In this document: positions 9,715 to 18,467 of the stretch, piece after piece
How positions within the stretch are numbered: the stretch's first letter is position 1
Layout: each line of letters starts with the position of its first letter
Source: Laterigemmans sp052161645
GTDB lineage: Bacteria > Planctomycetota > Planctomycetia > Pirellulales > Pirellulaceae
Assembly (NCBI GenBank): GCA_052161645.1
Contig: CP197414.1
Length of the DNA: 64,000 bases
Direction: 5' to 3' (one strand)
The notes under the pieces: model-generated
The model's database searches: none
Told to the model about the DNA's origin: nothing
Seen by the model: only the letters and a program-made list of their open reading frames with translations
Translations under genes and position numbers: made by a program

Positions 9715-10140
9715 TTAGGCTGGCGACCAACCACCGGAGAGTTTTGCTTGGTTGGTTTGCGAGCTCTGTTGCACTTTAGAGTGCGTATCGGCCACGACCT
9801 TCTCCAACACGCTGATGTACTCTGCAAAACGTTCGCGCCCGATCGCGGTGAGGCGGACCATAGTTTGCGGGCGAGAGCTATTAGTCGCTTTCCATATTTC
9901 GATCAGGCCGGCTTCGCTGAGCACGCCCAAGTGTCGGCTGAGGTTGCCATCGGTGAGGCTGCAGAGTTGTTTGAGATCATTAAACAGAACACCATCAGCG
10001 TTCGCTGACAGCGACGCCAAAATTCCCAAGCGGGCTTTTTCGTGGATGACTCGATCGAGCCCATGGTAGGAGAATCTGCCGGCCGGATTTGAGCTGCCAG
10101 CTGGTGGTGGGGATTGATTGGGTTTCGCCCTACGTGGCAT
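9715..10140 (-). CDS. Winged-helix transcriptional regulator (ArsR/HTH_34-like)
   Basis: 141 residues from ATG 10140, which overlaps the stop of the upstream membrane-protein gene by 11 bases; the frame is open further upstream but that reads into the neighbour. The HTH is clear: RLGILASLSANADGVLFNDL, then LCSLTDGNLSRHLGVLSEAG as the recognition region, then the wing (TMVRLTAIGRERFAEY). A Pro/Ser-rich basic leader precedes it. This type of small regulator is commonly paired with a multi-pass membrane protein, as here. Two identical-type palindromes (10776-10792 and 9675-9691) suggest it represses its own operon and perhaps ispH. No ligand-binding cysteines typical of metal sensors are seen. 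Confidence 0.85.
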   Translation of the reverse strand: MPRRAKPNQSPPPAGSSNPAGRFSYHGLDRVIHEKARLGILASLSANADGVLFNDLKQLCSLTDGNLSRHLGVLSEAGLIEIWKATNSSRPQTMVRLTAIGRERFAEYISVLEKVVADTHSKVQQSSQTNQAKLSGGWSPA

Positions 10141-10741
10141 GTCGTCTCTCCAAAGTCCAATATAGGATTGCGGCGCACAGCAGTTGTCCACCTCCGAAGG
10201 TGATCGCCATTTGCCAAGCGGAAAAGGCGTAATCGCCCTGCCCCCATCGCAAGCATCCGCAGCCGCAGGCCACGTAGTAGAGCCCTGCCCAAATCACCAG
10301 CGATGGTAGCAAGCGATAGGAAGCAAAGATTCCCAGACCAAACATGAGTGCCCATAGGCCGGGCAGCATCCAAGCGACATGTGGCGCGAATCTGGCGATG
10401 CAGATGGTCAGCAGCCCGCCGACAATCAAACAGGGAGCGAATTGTTCAACCGCTAAGCGGGTCATGTCGCGGGCCAGTCCGGAGCCAGCGTTTCTAGCTC
10501 GTAAATATAATTCGGTACCGCACACCAAGGTGCTGATCGCGGCCACGCCGATCCATAGCACTAAATAGCGATTGAGATCGGTTGCTGGTGCTGGCACCCA
10601 GAGCGACTGCAGGGAAGCAGCCAGCAGCCCTAAGGCTCCGGAAAAACCGACGGTCAGCGACCGATAGCCGCGAAAGACTTCGCTGCGAGCCATCTGCTGT
10701 CGAATTTCGGAAATCTGCTGGAGCGCGTCGCGAAGCTCCAT
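10130..10741 (-). CDS. Multi-pass membrane protein paired with winged-helix regulator
   Basis: 203 residues, function unknown. It starts with a hydrophilic helix (MELRDALQQISEIRQQMARSE, here to about residue 21), then about six hydrophobic segments between residues 29 and 195, with short loops and the cysteine-containing VACGCGCLRWG in the fifth. No catalytic motif is visible. It is the first gene of a two-gene operon, with an 11-base overlap with the regulator gene. The start has GGAGAG six bases upstream. The arrangement suggests that the membrane protein modulates or senses for the regulator, but that is inference. Confidence 0.75.
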   Translation of the reverse strand: MELRDALQQISEIRQQMARSEVFRGYRSLTVGFSGALGLLAASLQSLWVPAPATDLNRYLVLWIGVAAISTLVCGTELYLRARNAGSGLARDMTRLAVEQFAPCLIVGGLLTICIARFAPHVAWMLPGLWALMFGLGIFASYRLLPSLVIWAGLYYVACGCGCLRWGQGDYAFSAWQMAITFGGGQLLCAAILYWTLERRHAT

Positions 10742-10775
10742 TGTTTACTCTCCGGGGAAAATGCCTCACGCTTTC

Positions 10776-10792
10776 ACTTTGTCATGCAAAGT
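10776..10792. promoter_or_regulatory. Palindromic operator candidate upstream of regulator operon
   Basis: ACTTTG, five bases (TCATG), CAAAGT, 35 bases before the first ATG of the membrane protein-regulator operon. On the minus strand its left half (TACTTTG) overlaps the -10 hexamer of the promoter described at 10788-10816, the geometry expected for a repressor site. Confidence 0.6.
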
Positions 10793-10816
10793 AAACGAGT
10801 GTGAAACAAAAGTCAA
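10788..10816 (-). promoter_or_regulatory. Sigma-70-type promoter of the regulator operon
   Basis: On the minus strand TTGACT (10816-10811) and TACTTT (10793-10788) are separated by exactly 17 bases. The -10 element is part of the palindrome at 10776-10792, so binding of a dimeric regulator would block it. Confidence 0.5.
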
Positions 10817-10903
10817 GCGATAAGCGAATCGATGGAAGAAAAAAGACCAGGCGGTCGCAAGCAATGTTTACAGCTCGAATGCCTTTACCACGCGCCGAGT
10901 TGG

Positions 10904-11698
10904 CTAGGCCGCCAGTTTGTTTTTTCGTTTCAGGCGGCGAATACCGCGCCGCGAGCTGACGTCGAAGAACTTTACGAATCGCTTACCCGCGGCGGTGTGG
11001 GATAATTCGTGCGCGAGTTCGATGGATCGCTCGAAGGAAATTCCTGAGCGATAGATAACTTTCAGCAAGGCTTTTAGTTCTTCTCGCTCTTGGCTGGAGA
11101 CGCCCGCCCGCATCAAGCCCACGGTGTTTAGACCGGCGATCTCTCCCACGTGATTCGTCATGGCAAAGGGTGGGATATCCTGTGCGATCATGGCCACGGC
11201 GCCGACCATTGCCAGTTCGCCGACGCGAACGAATTGATGAATGGCCGTGTTGCCGGAGATGATCGCCTTTTCACCCACTTGCACGTGTCCACCGAGCAGC
11301 GCGCCGCTGATCAAGGTGACTTCAGCGGCGAGGTGGCAATCATGGGCGACGTGGGAATTGGTCATCAGGTAACAGTCGTCACCAATCACGGTCGCTTCGC
11401 CAGCCAAGCAGGCGCGGTGCACCGTTGCTCCCTCGCGTACGACGCAGCGATCGCCAATTTGGCAATACGAAACTTCACCGGTGAACTTGTGGTCTTGAGG
11501 AGTGTCACCAATCACGGCGTGGGCGTGAATGGTGCAGTCTTCCCCAACGGTGGTGTGTCCCAGGACGACAGCTGAGGGGCCGATGCGGGTATTTGCACCA
11601 ATTCGTACTGGACCATCAATTGTGGCATGTGGTCCGACTTGGCAGCTCGCATCAACTTGGGCGTCGGGCGAGATATATGCCGTGGGGTGAATTGTCAC
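10904..11698 (-). CDS. lpxA: Acyl-ACP--UDP-N-acetylglucosamine O-acyltransferase
   Basis: First step of lipid A synthesis, in the cytoplasm. 264 residues from a GTG start at 11698 (VTIHPTAYISPDAQV), matching the usual 260-residue length; the frame is open 32 codons further but those residues are not family-like. The left-handed beta-helix is seen as hexapeptide repeats to about residue 180, with the catalytic-site segment NSHVAHDCHLA and the LpxA insert GDTPQDHKFTGE. The helical C-terminal domain (LKALLKVIYRSGISFE) follows. The lpxC, lpxD and fabZ genes are not next to it in this window. Together with the LptE-like gene at 62888 it indicates an LPS-bearing outer membrane. Confidence 0.93.
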   Translation of the reverse strand: MTIHPTAYISPDAQVDASCQVGPHATIDGPVRIGANTRIGPSAVVLGHTTVGEDCTIHAHAVIGDTPQDHKFTGEVSYCQIGDRCVVREGATVHRACLAGEATVIGDDCYLMTNSHVAHDCHLAAEVTLISGALLGGHVQVGEKAIISGNTAIHQFVRVGELAMVGAVAMIAQDIPPFAMTNHVGEIAGLNTVGLMRAGVSSQEREELKALLKVIYRSGISFERSIELAHELSHTAAGKRFVKFFDVSSRRGIRRLKRKNKLAA

Positions 11699-11935
11699 AA
11701 TAAATTGCTCGGGACGAAAAAACAGCGTTTTAGAACAACGTTTGACACGGGGTCTCGCCCAAGCCGATTGCTTTGTTACGAGCTGAGGACCCACTTTGTC
11801 GAATCATCAACGGTGGGTCAAGATCGATTGCCGCTGACAAAACAGGGCTCCCCGGCAAGCAACGAATTAGAAAAAGTCGAGATTTGAGGAGTTGACGCCA
11901 ATTTAGCTCAGGCACGGTGCCAGCACGGTGCTAGT

Positions 11936-12985
11936 TCACTGCATTCGTCGTGATGGTCTAGTCGTATGTTTGATGTCGGTGCAGAACGTCAGTGCTTGGA
12001 GAACGCTCAGCCATTGAGATTGGTGGTTGGCGAAAGCGGTGACAAAACGGCTTTTGGTGTTTTCCGCAGCGGGGACGAGGTGAGCGGCACGTTCCGCTAG
12101 CTCGGTGTTGGGCGGAACTTGTTCGCCGTCACTGTACCTGAGGTAATACTTGGTATCTTCTAGCATTTGCATACTGGCGTGCCACAGTCGGTTGGTGGCC
12201 TCAGAGCCGGCGCCTTTGTTACCACCCTGGAGCTCTTCGATCGCTTTGAATGCGGAGGCAACCTCCAAGCAGAAGCGGAGAATGGTGGGCATGGAGTAGC
12301 GTGGTTCGTTGAAGCGGAAATAATAGAGCACTGGATAGAAATGATGGGACTCTAGTAGTTCAGCCATCTGCTCGGCAAGCTTATTGAGATCTTGGCTGAC
12401 TAGAGATCGGTCCTGTTCGGCCAGATAGGCTTCTAAGTAAAGCAGGCTATCGCCTGTGCGAGATGTCCGGTAGTAGATATTGTCGGCAAATTGGTTACGT
12501 CTTGAAAGCGTCGAGTAGACCGACATCACGTAGGTTAGCACCAACGTAAAGAAGCTGAATCCCAAACCGGAAGCGGAAATGGTCAGCAGCCGAATTATTT
12601 GGGTTTGTGGGACCAGATCCCCCATACCCAAAGTAGTCAGCGTAAAGCCGGCGTAGTAGACGGCATCCCAAAAGCCAGTCGGTGTGGGCAGGTCTCCGGA
12701 ACTCTTAATACCAACGCCCAGTTCGGGCCAGACAATCAAACTGACCCCCGTCAACAACAAGGTTGCCCATCCCAAGACTTGAGTAACGACCGTCACGGGG
12801 CCGATGAAAACGGACACACGCTGCAAGTCCAATGGCCATGAGTGGCTAAGATGGTAAAAACCGCGATTGATCATCGCCGTTACGGGCCCGCGAACCGCTC
12901 GCGGATGCAGCACTGCCATGAATGTTTCCCAGACCCCGAGGCCGAGCAGCAGCATGCCGAGAATAGTCATCAACCAAGTTTCCAC
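11936..12985 (-). CDS. Ion channel protein with pore-loop (two-pore-domain-like)
   Basis: 349 residues. Hydrophobic segments at about 4-24 and 58-85, a pore helix and filter at about 108-125, and a last TM at about 130-152. The filter reads TLGMGD (118-123) instead of the potassium-channel TVGYGD, so selectivity may differ, although the position between two TMs is that of a K+ channel pore. The C-terminal 190 residues are cytoplasmic, helical and charged, with no recognisable RCK nucleotide-binding motif. The gene stands alone; no partner is seen. Confidence 0.75.
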   Translation of the reverse strand: METWLMTILGMLLLGLGVWETFMAVLHPRAVRGPVTAMINRGFYHLSHSWPLDLQRVSVFIGPVTVVTQVLGWATLLLTGVSLIVWPELGVGIKSSGDLPTPTGFWDAVYYAGFTLTTLGMGDLVPQTQIIRLLTISASGLGFSFFTLVLTYVMSVYSTLSRRNQFADNIYYRTSRTGDSLLYLEAYLAEQDRSLVSQDLNKLAEQMAELLESHHFYPVLYYFRFNEPRYSMPTILRFCLEVASAFKAIEELQGGNKGAGSEATNRLWHASMQMLEDTKYYLRYSDGEQVPPNTELAERAAHLVPAAENTKSRFVTAFANHQSQWLSVLQALTFCTDIKHTTRPSRRMQ

Positions 12986-13699
12986 GATCTCTCCAGTTGC
13001 ATGCCCGCATTGCCTTCAAGCTTCCAAGAATGATAGTCAGAAGTGGAGCGTGATCACACCCCCGCCGGCAAACGCTGGCCAGCGACCAGGAAAGATTTCG
13101 TAAGTCCATTGCAAGAATCGCACATTGGCTGTCTGAGTCGGCTGTGAATTGGTGATCGGATTGCCGATAACACGAGCGACTAGAGCTTTGAGGAGTTTCT
13201 CAATTTCTTCTGAATATGAGCCTGGCGACGCGATTTAAATGCCAATCCACGTATCGCCCCAACATGCTGGTGAATGCGTATTCGGCTGCCCACGATGAGT
13301 GTCAGTGGCTGTTTGATTTGAAGGTTCCCGCGGACGCGGATCGGTATGTCCTCGATAACTTGGACGACGAAGACCTTCCGCCCGACCTTGAAGAAGTTGA
13401 CTCATTTCAGCGTTCAGTGATTGCTCCTCTTTTTTATCTCCCTTGTTGCAACCAAAACCTAACCCCACAAAAAGACTCGCTCCCTTCGCTCCCGGGGCTG
13501 GTCTTGGAAAAATCACATTCCGCACCCAAAACCTCATTAAGGTCAGTTTGGGGGGGAAGGGCTGGGGATGCATGGCCCGCAATGTGCCGCCCTGAGTTGC
13601 CCGCGAATGAGCGCGAATTGGAATCTCTGTGGTGGCCACGGTTTTTGTTTTCAGCCGAACGCGTGGTGTGCAAGGGAACGGTGGCTAGCGCCGAAGCCG
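12986..13699. other. Long intergenic region with a doubtful open frame
   Basis: About 710 bases between two minus-strand genes. An open frame on the plus strand (13216-13740) would encode 174 residues including an acidic stretch (DNLDDEDLPPDLEEV) but has no recognisable domain, no ribosome site and runs into the 3' end of the GH30 gene. I treat it as unproven. Near its end the sequence GGCTAGCGCC (13683-13692) followed by GCCGCTAACGGG resembles the repeats at 35097-35197. Confidence 0.45.
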
Positions 13700-15340
13700 C
13701 TAACGGGATGATCCGTTTCGTAAGTCTGCGACCAGCGTAACGACGCTGCGAGGCGGCAGTGAGCACTCAGCTTGTACGAAGGATTCGGCGAGCGAGCCGA
13801 CAGCATCAGTCGTGTAGCTTGCGAAACCGCTGATTTTGCTGGTGCCCGGCAAGTTGTGGATGTTGGGTTTGACTGCTATTGCTGCTTCGCTGGCATTGAT
13901 CATTACCACCACCAAACGCTTGCCGTCGGGACTTTTGTAAGCGGATGCCATCAAGCCTTCGAGGTCGTCGGCGTCTGCTGTGTGAAGGCGATGGTAGCCG
14001 GGGCGAATAAAGCGGCTGAAATTTCCGAAAGCCCAGAACAGTTTTGAGGGTTGAATGCTGTCGGGGTCTAGCGTTGGATTGATTTTTATCAAGCCATCTT
14101 TGTAGTCGTAGGGAGTTAAAGCGAGCCACCAGTGCCAAGCCGATGCGTTCAGCCGAACAAGGTCCCGATGGATGACTGTGGCAACGTGTAACGCCAGATC
14201 CATGTCATCGACGTCAAAGCCGTTTCCCGTAAACGAACGCGCGTTCCCCGCGTCGCCTAGAATGCAGAATTCACTCATCCAGACTTTTGCCCCCGGCGAG
14301 GCAGCTTGGATATTTTCCCAGGTTAGATCACGCAGCGCACCCAAGCGGTCTTTCCAGGCGTCAGAGAAATAACCATGCAGCGAAATCTTATTGTGTAAGA
14401 TTTCTTGCATCTCGGGGTCGCTAAGAAACTGATCAATATAGTTTCGGTAGAGCCCCAAAGCTCTATCATTCATGCCGCCTTTGTAGATGGTTTCATTGAA
14501 TCGATCCATGTACGGATCTCCGAGGGCCGCGGTGTACTCGACCGCTTCCGTTCCATCGACGTGGACGTGGTCAGCCAGCTTGGCACGGCGGAGCGCGGCT
14601 TGCAGCTGGCGATAGACCGTTTTGATATCTTGATTGTTGTAGGGTGAGCCCTCTTGCGTTTGGCCTTGCCAGTCCCAGGTGGGTTCGTTGAGAGGACTGA
14701 TATAATTGACTGGGACGCCAACCCGGGGGCCGCGCAAATACTCGATTACGGCGACGAGAAATTCGGCGAAATCGTTGCGGCTCTCCGGTTTAAGGTTGCT
14801 GGAACCCACTCCTGATCCGTCGCCCGGATGAGTTAAACCATTCTTTGTCGCCCAGGCGGGCGGGCTGTTCACAAAGGCAACCAGATCGGCGACTCCGCGT
14901 TGATGAGCCGCTTGCAGAAAGCGAATTTGGCCCCACTGCTTCGTGGGATCGATCGCTGCTCCGGCGGTCGGCATCAATAGTTCCGCACGACGCAGCGGGT
15001 CGGGAATGCGGCTGGCTGTCCCCTGTTCCGCGCTGCCGGCTCCGATGTTAAATCGCCAAGCCGAAAGTCCGATCCCTCTTTCTGTGGAGAAAAGATAGTC
15101 GGCAAGTCGCTCAATGGCCGCCTCGTTCCCCTGATTGCTCCAGCGGGTGATTGTGGGATTAATCGACCAGGCGTCCGAGGCTCCGAAGTTATCGATCTGT
15201 TGATGTTCGACCGCGTAATCGATGATCAGTTGCTGCTGAGCTGGGACCATTTCGGCTGACATCAGGCAGCAGCTCAGGGCAACCCAAACGGTTGGGCAGC
15301 GGAGCGAACGCGTCGCCGGGAATATCGATCGAAAAGTCAT
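13700..15340 (-). CDS. Secreted glycoside hydrolase family 30 protein
   Basis: 546 residues with an N-terminal signal peptide ending near AQQQ (residue 35). It resembles endo-beta-1,6-galactanase-type GH30 enzymes: NFGASDAWSIN near residue 51, GIGLSAWRFNIGAGS near 89, the acid/base glutamate Glu219 in ISPLNEPTWDWQ, and the nucleophile Glu357 in VWMSEFCILGD. A C-terminal beta domain (residues about 450-546) ends in SVVTLVADL. It presumably cleaves a beta-linked polysaccharide outside the cytoplasm; exact substrate cannot be told. No sulfatases or other carbohydrate genes are adjacent. Confidence 0.88.
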   Translation of the reverse strand: MTFRSIFPATRSLRCPTVWVALSCCLMSAEMVPAQQQLIIDYAVEHQQIDNFGASDAWSINPTITRWSNQGNEAAIERLADYLFSTERGIGLSAWRFNIGAGSAEQGTASRIPDPLRRAELLMPTAGAAIDPTKQWGQIRFLQAAHQRGVADLVAFVNSPPAWATKNGLTHPGDGSGVGSSNLKPESRNDFAEFLVAVIEYLRGPRVGVPVNYISPLNEPTWDWQGQTQEGSPYNNQDIKTVYRQLQAALRRAKLADHVHVDGTEAVEYTAALGDPYMDRFNETIYKGGMNDRALGLYRNYIDQFLSDPEMQEILHNKISLHGYFSDAWKDRLGALRDLTWENIQAASPGAKVWMSEFCILGDAGNARSFTGNGFDVDDMDLALHVATVIHRDLVRLNASAWHWWLALTPYDYKDGLIKINPTLDPDSIQPSKLFWAFGNFSRFIRPGYHRLHTADADDLEGLMASAYKSPDGKRLVVVMINASEAAIAVKPNIHNLPGTSKISGFASYTTDAVGSLAESFVQAECSLPPRSVVTLVADLRNGSSR

Positions 15341-15765
15341 GAGAGCTGTGCCTGGGGAGCGTAAAAGGGTGAAAGCTACTCCTTATTCTAACTGGACGGT
15401 GGAAAATAAACCTCGCCCAGGTTACCTGCTGGTGACGGCCCGACAATTTCGGGTTGCCGAGCTTTGGTGTGGTAGATATCACTCAAGAAATGATTGAATT
15501 CGCTCATTTAATGAAAGATATCTCCCAGCGAGGTGCGGTTTCTGCCTTGGCGGGAGATTCGGTGAGTGAAAGAATTTACAGTTGCCAAAGCGAAGGGTTC
15601 TAGAACTCTTAATTGGCAGAGGTTGCCTAACTGTTACAGTGTAAGGACTACAGCAGCGTTGGCTGTTGGAACTGGTTTTGTGGAATTCTGGGCGAAGTAG
15701 TTTTGGCTCGCCGGAGTTTCGCACGGCACACACCTCAACTCTCTCGATTGATTAGGTTTTTCACC
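15341..15765. other. Divergent intergenic region, GH30 / fasciclin genes
   Basis: About 425 bases between divergent starts. Only short open frames are present (15479-15733 minus; an upstream extension of the fasciclin frame from 15703), none convincing. No RNA gene or clear promoter was recognised. Confidence 0.45.
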
Positions 15766-16524
15766 ATGAATTGGACTGCTCGTTGTTGTTTGGCTTTACT
15801 GTGCGCTGCCATGACTTTGCCCGCCAAAGCGGCTGATGACATTGTTGACACCGCCGTAGGTGCGGGTAGCTTTGGGACTTTGGCTGCTGCTTTAGAAGCA
15901 GGTGGCTTGATTGAGACGCTGAAGGGCGAAGGGCCATTCACCGTGTTTGCACCCACCGACGAGGCGTTCGCCAAGTTGCCCGAGGGGACTGTCGCAGACT
16001 TGCTCAAGCCAGAGAACAAGGCGAAGCTTGTTGAAATTCTGACCTACCACGTAGTACCTGGCAAAGTGATGGCCAGTGACGTCGTCACTTTGGAATCGGC
16101 CGACACGGTCGCTGGCAAGCCAGTGAAGATCTCGGTCAACGAAGGCACCGTATCGATCAATGACTCGACCGTCGTGAAGACGGACATTGAAGCATCCAAC
16201 GGCGTGATCCACGTGATCGATTCCGTTTTGTTGCCACCGAGTGATGCACCCGCGGCCGCCGGGAGCGTGATTGAGCCGATCGCTGCGGCACCCGTGATGA
16301 GTGCGCCGATGGTTGTCGGCAGCGGATGCGTTGGATGTGGCGAATCGATCAGCTATCCTATGGGCGGCAGCGTCGTCATCGGCGGCATCGTCAACGGCGG
16401 CATCGTCAGTGGTGGCGGTTGCTGTGGTACTCCCGTGATTACCGAGAGTTGCTGTGCACCCGTGGTCGAGTGTGCTCAGCCGCGCCGCCGCATCTTCGGT
16501 TTTTTCCGTCGCGGTTGCCGCTAG
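15766..16524 (+). CDS. Secreted fasciclin-domain protein with Gly/Cys-rich tail
   Basis: 252 residues from ATG 15766, where a signal peptide begins (MNWTARCCLALLCAAM, cleavage after AKA); the frame is open 21 codons upstream but without signal-like features. One FAS1 domain spans about 24-160: FTVFAPTDEAFAKLPEGTV, LTYHVVPGKVMASDVV and IEASNGVIHVIDSVLLP are its H1, central and H2 signatures. The last 70 residues are rich in Gly and Cys (GSGCVGCGES, GGGCCGTP, ESCCAP) and end in a basic patch (RRRIFGFFRRGCR). It probably acts in cell-surface adhesion or biofilm. A terminator follows. Confidence 0.92.
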   Translation: MNWTARCCLALLCAAMTLPAKAADDIVDTAVGAGSFGTLAAALEAGGLIETLKGEGPFTVFAPTDEAFAKLPEGTVADLLKPENKAKLVEILTYHVVPGKVMASDVVTLESADTVAGKPVKISVNEGTVSINDSTVVKTDIEASNGVIHVIDSVLLPPSDAPAAAGSVIEPIAAAPVMSAPMVVGSGCVGCGESISYPMGGSVVIGGIVNGGIVSGGGCCGTPVITESCCAPVVECAQPRRRIFGFFRRGCR

Positions 16525-16585
16525 GTTAGCAGGTAAAAGTCAAATCGGTTTATCAGCCGCAGTGGGTTAGTAGACGGTCTCAAAG

Positions 16586-16617
16586 AGCCGGTTGCTAACT
16601 CGTTGCGGCTTTTTTTG
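16586..16617 (+). terminator. Rho-independent terminator candidate after fasciclin gene
   Basis: AGCCG (16586-16590) pairs with CGGCT (16606-16610) across a 15-base loop and is followed by seven T residues. The stem is short, so strength is uncertain. Confidence 0.5.
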
Positions 16618-16694
16618 TTGCGCAACGAACCTGCTTGCTGTGGCAAGGTGGTCAGCGGGCAAATCGCTGGCGATGGGGCGGCTCGCATGCCAGG

Positions 16695-17135
16695 CTAGTT
16701 GTTAACTGGAACGAGCAAAGGTTCCCAGCGTTTGATGCGGCTGAGCATGAAATCGACTGATCTGATGAGCTCGAAGCGGCTGAATCGTTTGACGAAAAAG
16801 TCACTGGCGCCGGCGGCGCACGATTCACGCAGCGCATCGGGGCTTTCATTTCCGGTGATCACCAAGACTTGGATTAATGGTTCCCAATTCTTCAGCCAAT
16901 TGAGCAATCGGATGCCGTCAATTTCGCCCATGTATAAATCGGTAATCACCACATCGATCAGTTCGCTGCGGATAACTTCTTCGGCAGCGATCGCGTTGCT
17001 GGCGTGAAAGCGCAACACTGACTCGCCGTAATGTGATTCGATAAGTTGGTCGATCAGCCGAATGATGGCGGGATCGTCATCTACGATCAATACGCTGCCG
17101 ATGGTCGCCGCTGAGTTGGGATCGAGTTGATTCAT
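16695..17135 (-). CDS. Single-domain response regulator (CheY-like)
   Basis: 146 residues from ATG 17135, which has GGAG six bases upstream; a second ATG four codons earlier lies on that ribosome site and is less likely. Receiver-domain residues are all present: acidic pocket Asp19-21 (VLIVDDD), phosphoacceptor Asp66 (VVITDLYMG), Thr94 (LVITGNE) and Lys116 (FFVKRFS). There is no output domain. No histidine kinase gene is adjacent, so the partner kinase is elsewhere. Confidence 0.9.
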   Translation of the reverse strand: MNQLDPNSAATIGSVLIVDDDPAIIRLIDQLIESHYGESVLRFHASNAIAAEEVIRSELIDVVITDLYMGEIDGIRLLNWLKNWEPLIQVLVITGNESPDALRESCAAGASDFFVKRFSRFELIRSVDFMLSRIKRWEPLLVPVNN

Positions 17136-17297
17136 GATGTGCTCCACGGACCATCAATTTCATTGCACAACTATGCAACCATTTTGATGACTAAATTATC
17201 ATTGGGCGACCGCCGTCACCTGCTGATGAAGCTTAGCTTATGGTGTTCCGCGAGGAGGCTGTTTGTCAATTTGGTAAGCTGCTTTTTACCGTCTGGG

Positions 17298-18395
17298 CTA
17301 CGTCGCTTCATCATCTGGGTGGGGATTGTGGCGAACAACATTTACGTTGGTCGCCAGATCATCTCTCAACCGTTGGGAGACCGGATCGATCTTTGCTTTG
17401 CGAGTGCCCGTGAGCGACTCCATCATGGCGGGGTCGATTCTGCCCAGATGGCAGACTGGTTCGCCGGGGCTGACCGCTGGTAGGGTGGTCATGCCGATGA
17501 CTACGCCGTCGAAGGGTGAAATGATCACGTTTCGCTCGGCACCCAGCAGGCTGGTGCAGGTTGCCAGGGGTTCTCCGCGGGCCACGATGTGCCCCGGCGA
17601 GGTGTGGAACTGGAGAAAGCCGCCACGATCAGCGCGGGTCCATTTTGTGCGCTCGATGATCACTTGCAGCGGTGGACGCTCCGGCACGGCATCGAGCATT
17701 CCGAGATCGGCGAGCACATTCTTGACGCCGCGATGGGCGACGCTGATCACCCCTGGTTCGACCTTCCAGACTTCGCCCGCTTCGAGAATGATGGTGGGGA
17801 TGGAATTGCGAGTTGCTTCGCGGCGGAGCGAACCGCGGGGCCCTTTGGCTGAGATGATCCATTGGCAACCGAAGCTTTTCGCTAAGCGTGCCACACCTTC
17901 GTTTGATAAATCTCCCCGCACGTTGGGATAATTTGTGCGACGCACCGCTGCGGTATGCAGGTCGATACCGAAATCACAGCGGCGGACAATCTCATCAAAG
18001 ACGGTGCGCGCCATGCGACTGGAGAGGCTGCCGGTGCGGGAACCTGGGAAGCAACGATTGAGATCGCGGCGGTCGGGCAGATAGCGGCTGTGTCGATCAA
18101 AACCGAGCACATTGATGACGGGAACCAGCAGCATCAGCCCCGCTTTCAGTTGCATGCTGGGATCGGTGATAAGATCGCGAATGGCACCGGTACCATTGAT
18201 TTCGTTACCATGCAACGCGGCGGTGAGAAATAATCTCGGCCCCGCGTCGTGTCCGCGTTTGACGGCGATTGGAATTCGCACCGGCGTGCCGCTGAAGCTT
18301 TCCGAGCCGAGCAAGCGGAAATGGCGAGTTTCGCCCGGTGGGACACGATCGGCAATGCCTTCTAATGAACTTAGGGTCTCAACCGCACCGACCAT
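17298..18395 (-). CDS. Succinylglutamate desuccinylase/aspartoacylase family zinc hydrolase
   Basis: 365 residues, M14-like fold. Zinc ligands are visible as His62 and Glu65 (TAALHGNEINGTG) and His147 (FGIDLHTAA), with RDLNRCFPG supplying the substrate-binding Asn-Arg pair. The C-terminal 110 residues form a beta-rich lobe (GGFLQFHTSPGHIVARGEPLA and ISPFDGVVIGM), similar to the lipoyl-like tail of AstE/AspA relatives. It deacylates an N-acyl amino acid or related amide; the true substrate is not evident. There is no ast operon around it. Confidence 0.87.
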   Translation of the reverse strand: MVGAVETLSSLEGIADRVPPGETRHFRLLGSESFSGTPVRIPIAVKRGHDAGPRLFLTAALHGNEINGTGAIRDLITDPSMQLKAGLMLLVPVINVLGFDRHSRYLPDRRDLNRCFPGSRTGSLSSRMARTVFDEIVRRCDFGIDLHTAAVRRTNYPNVRGDLSNEGVARLAKSFGCQWIISAKGPRGSLRREATRNSIPTIILEAGEVWKVEPGVISVAHRGVKNVLADLGMLDAVPERPPLQVIIERTKWTRADRGGFLQFHTSPGHIVARGEPLATCTSLLGAERNVIISPFDGVVIGMTTLPAVSPGEPVCHLGRIDPAMMESLTGTRKAKIDPVSQRLRDDLATNVNVVRHNPHPDDEAT

Positions 18396-18467
18396 GGTGA
18401 CGATGCTCCTTAAACAATAAAGGGTGATGCCACGAGGGCAAGTATCAGGAAATGTTTGCCAGCAGGT

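Noticed and set aside
13216..13740. 174-codon plus-strand frame
   Set aside because: No ribosome site or known domain; it overlaps the 3' end of the GH30 gene. Described as part of the intergenic region instead.
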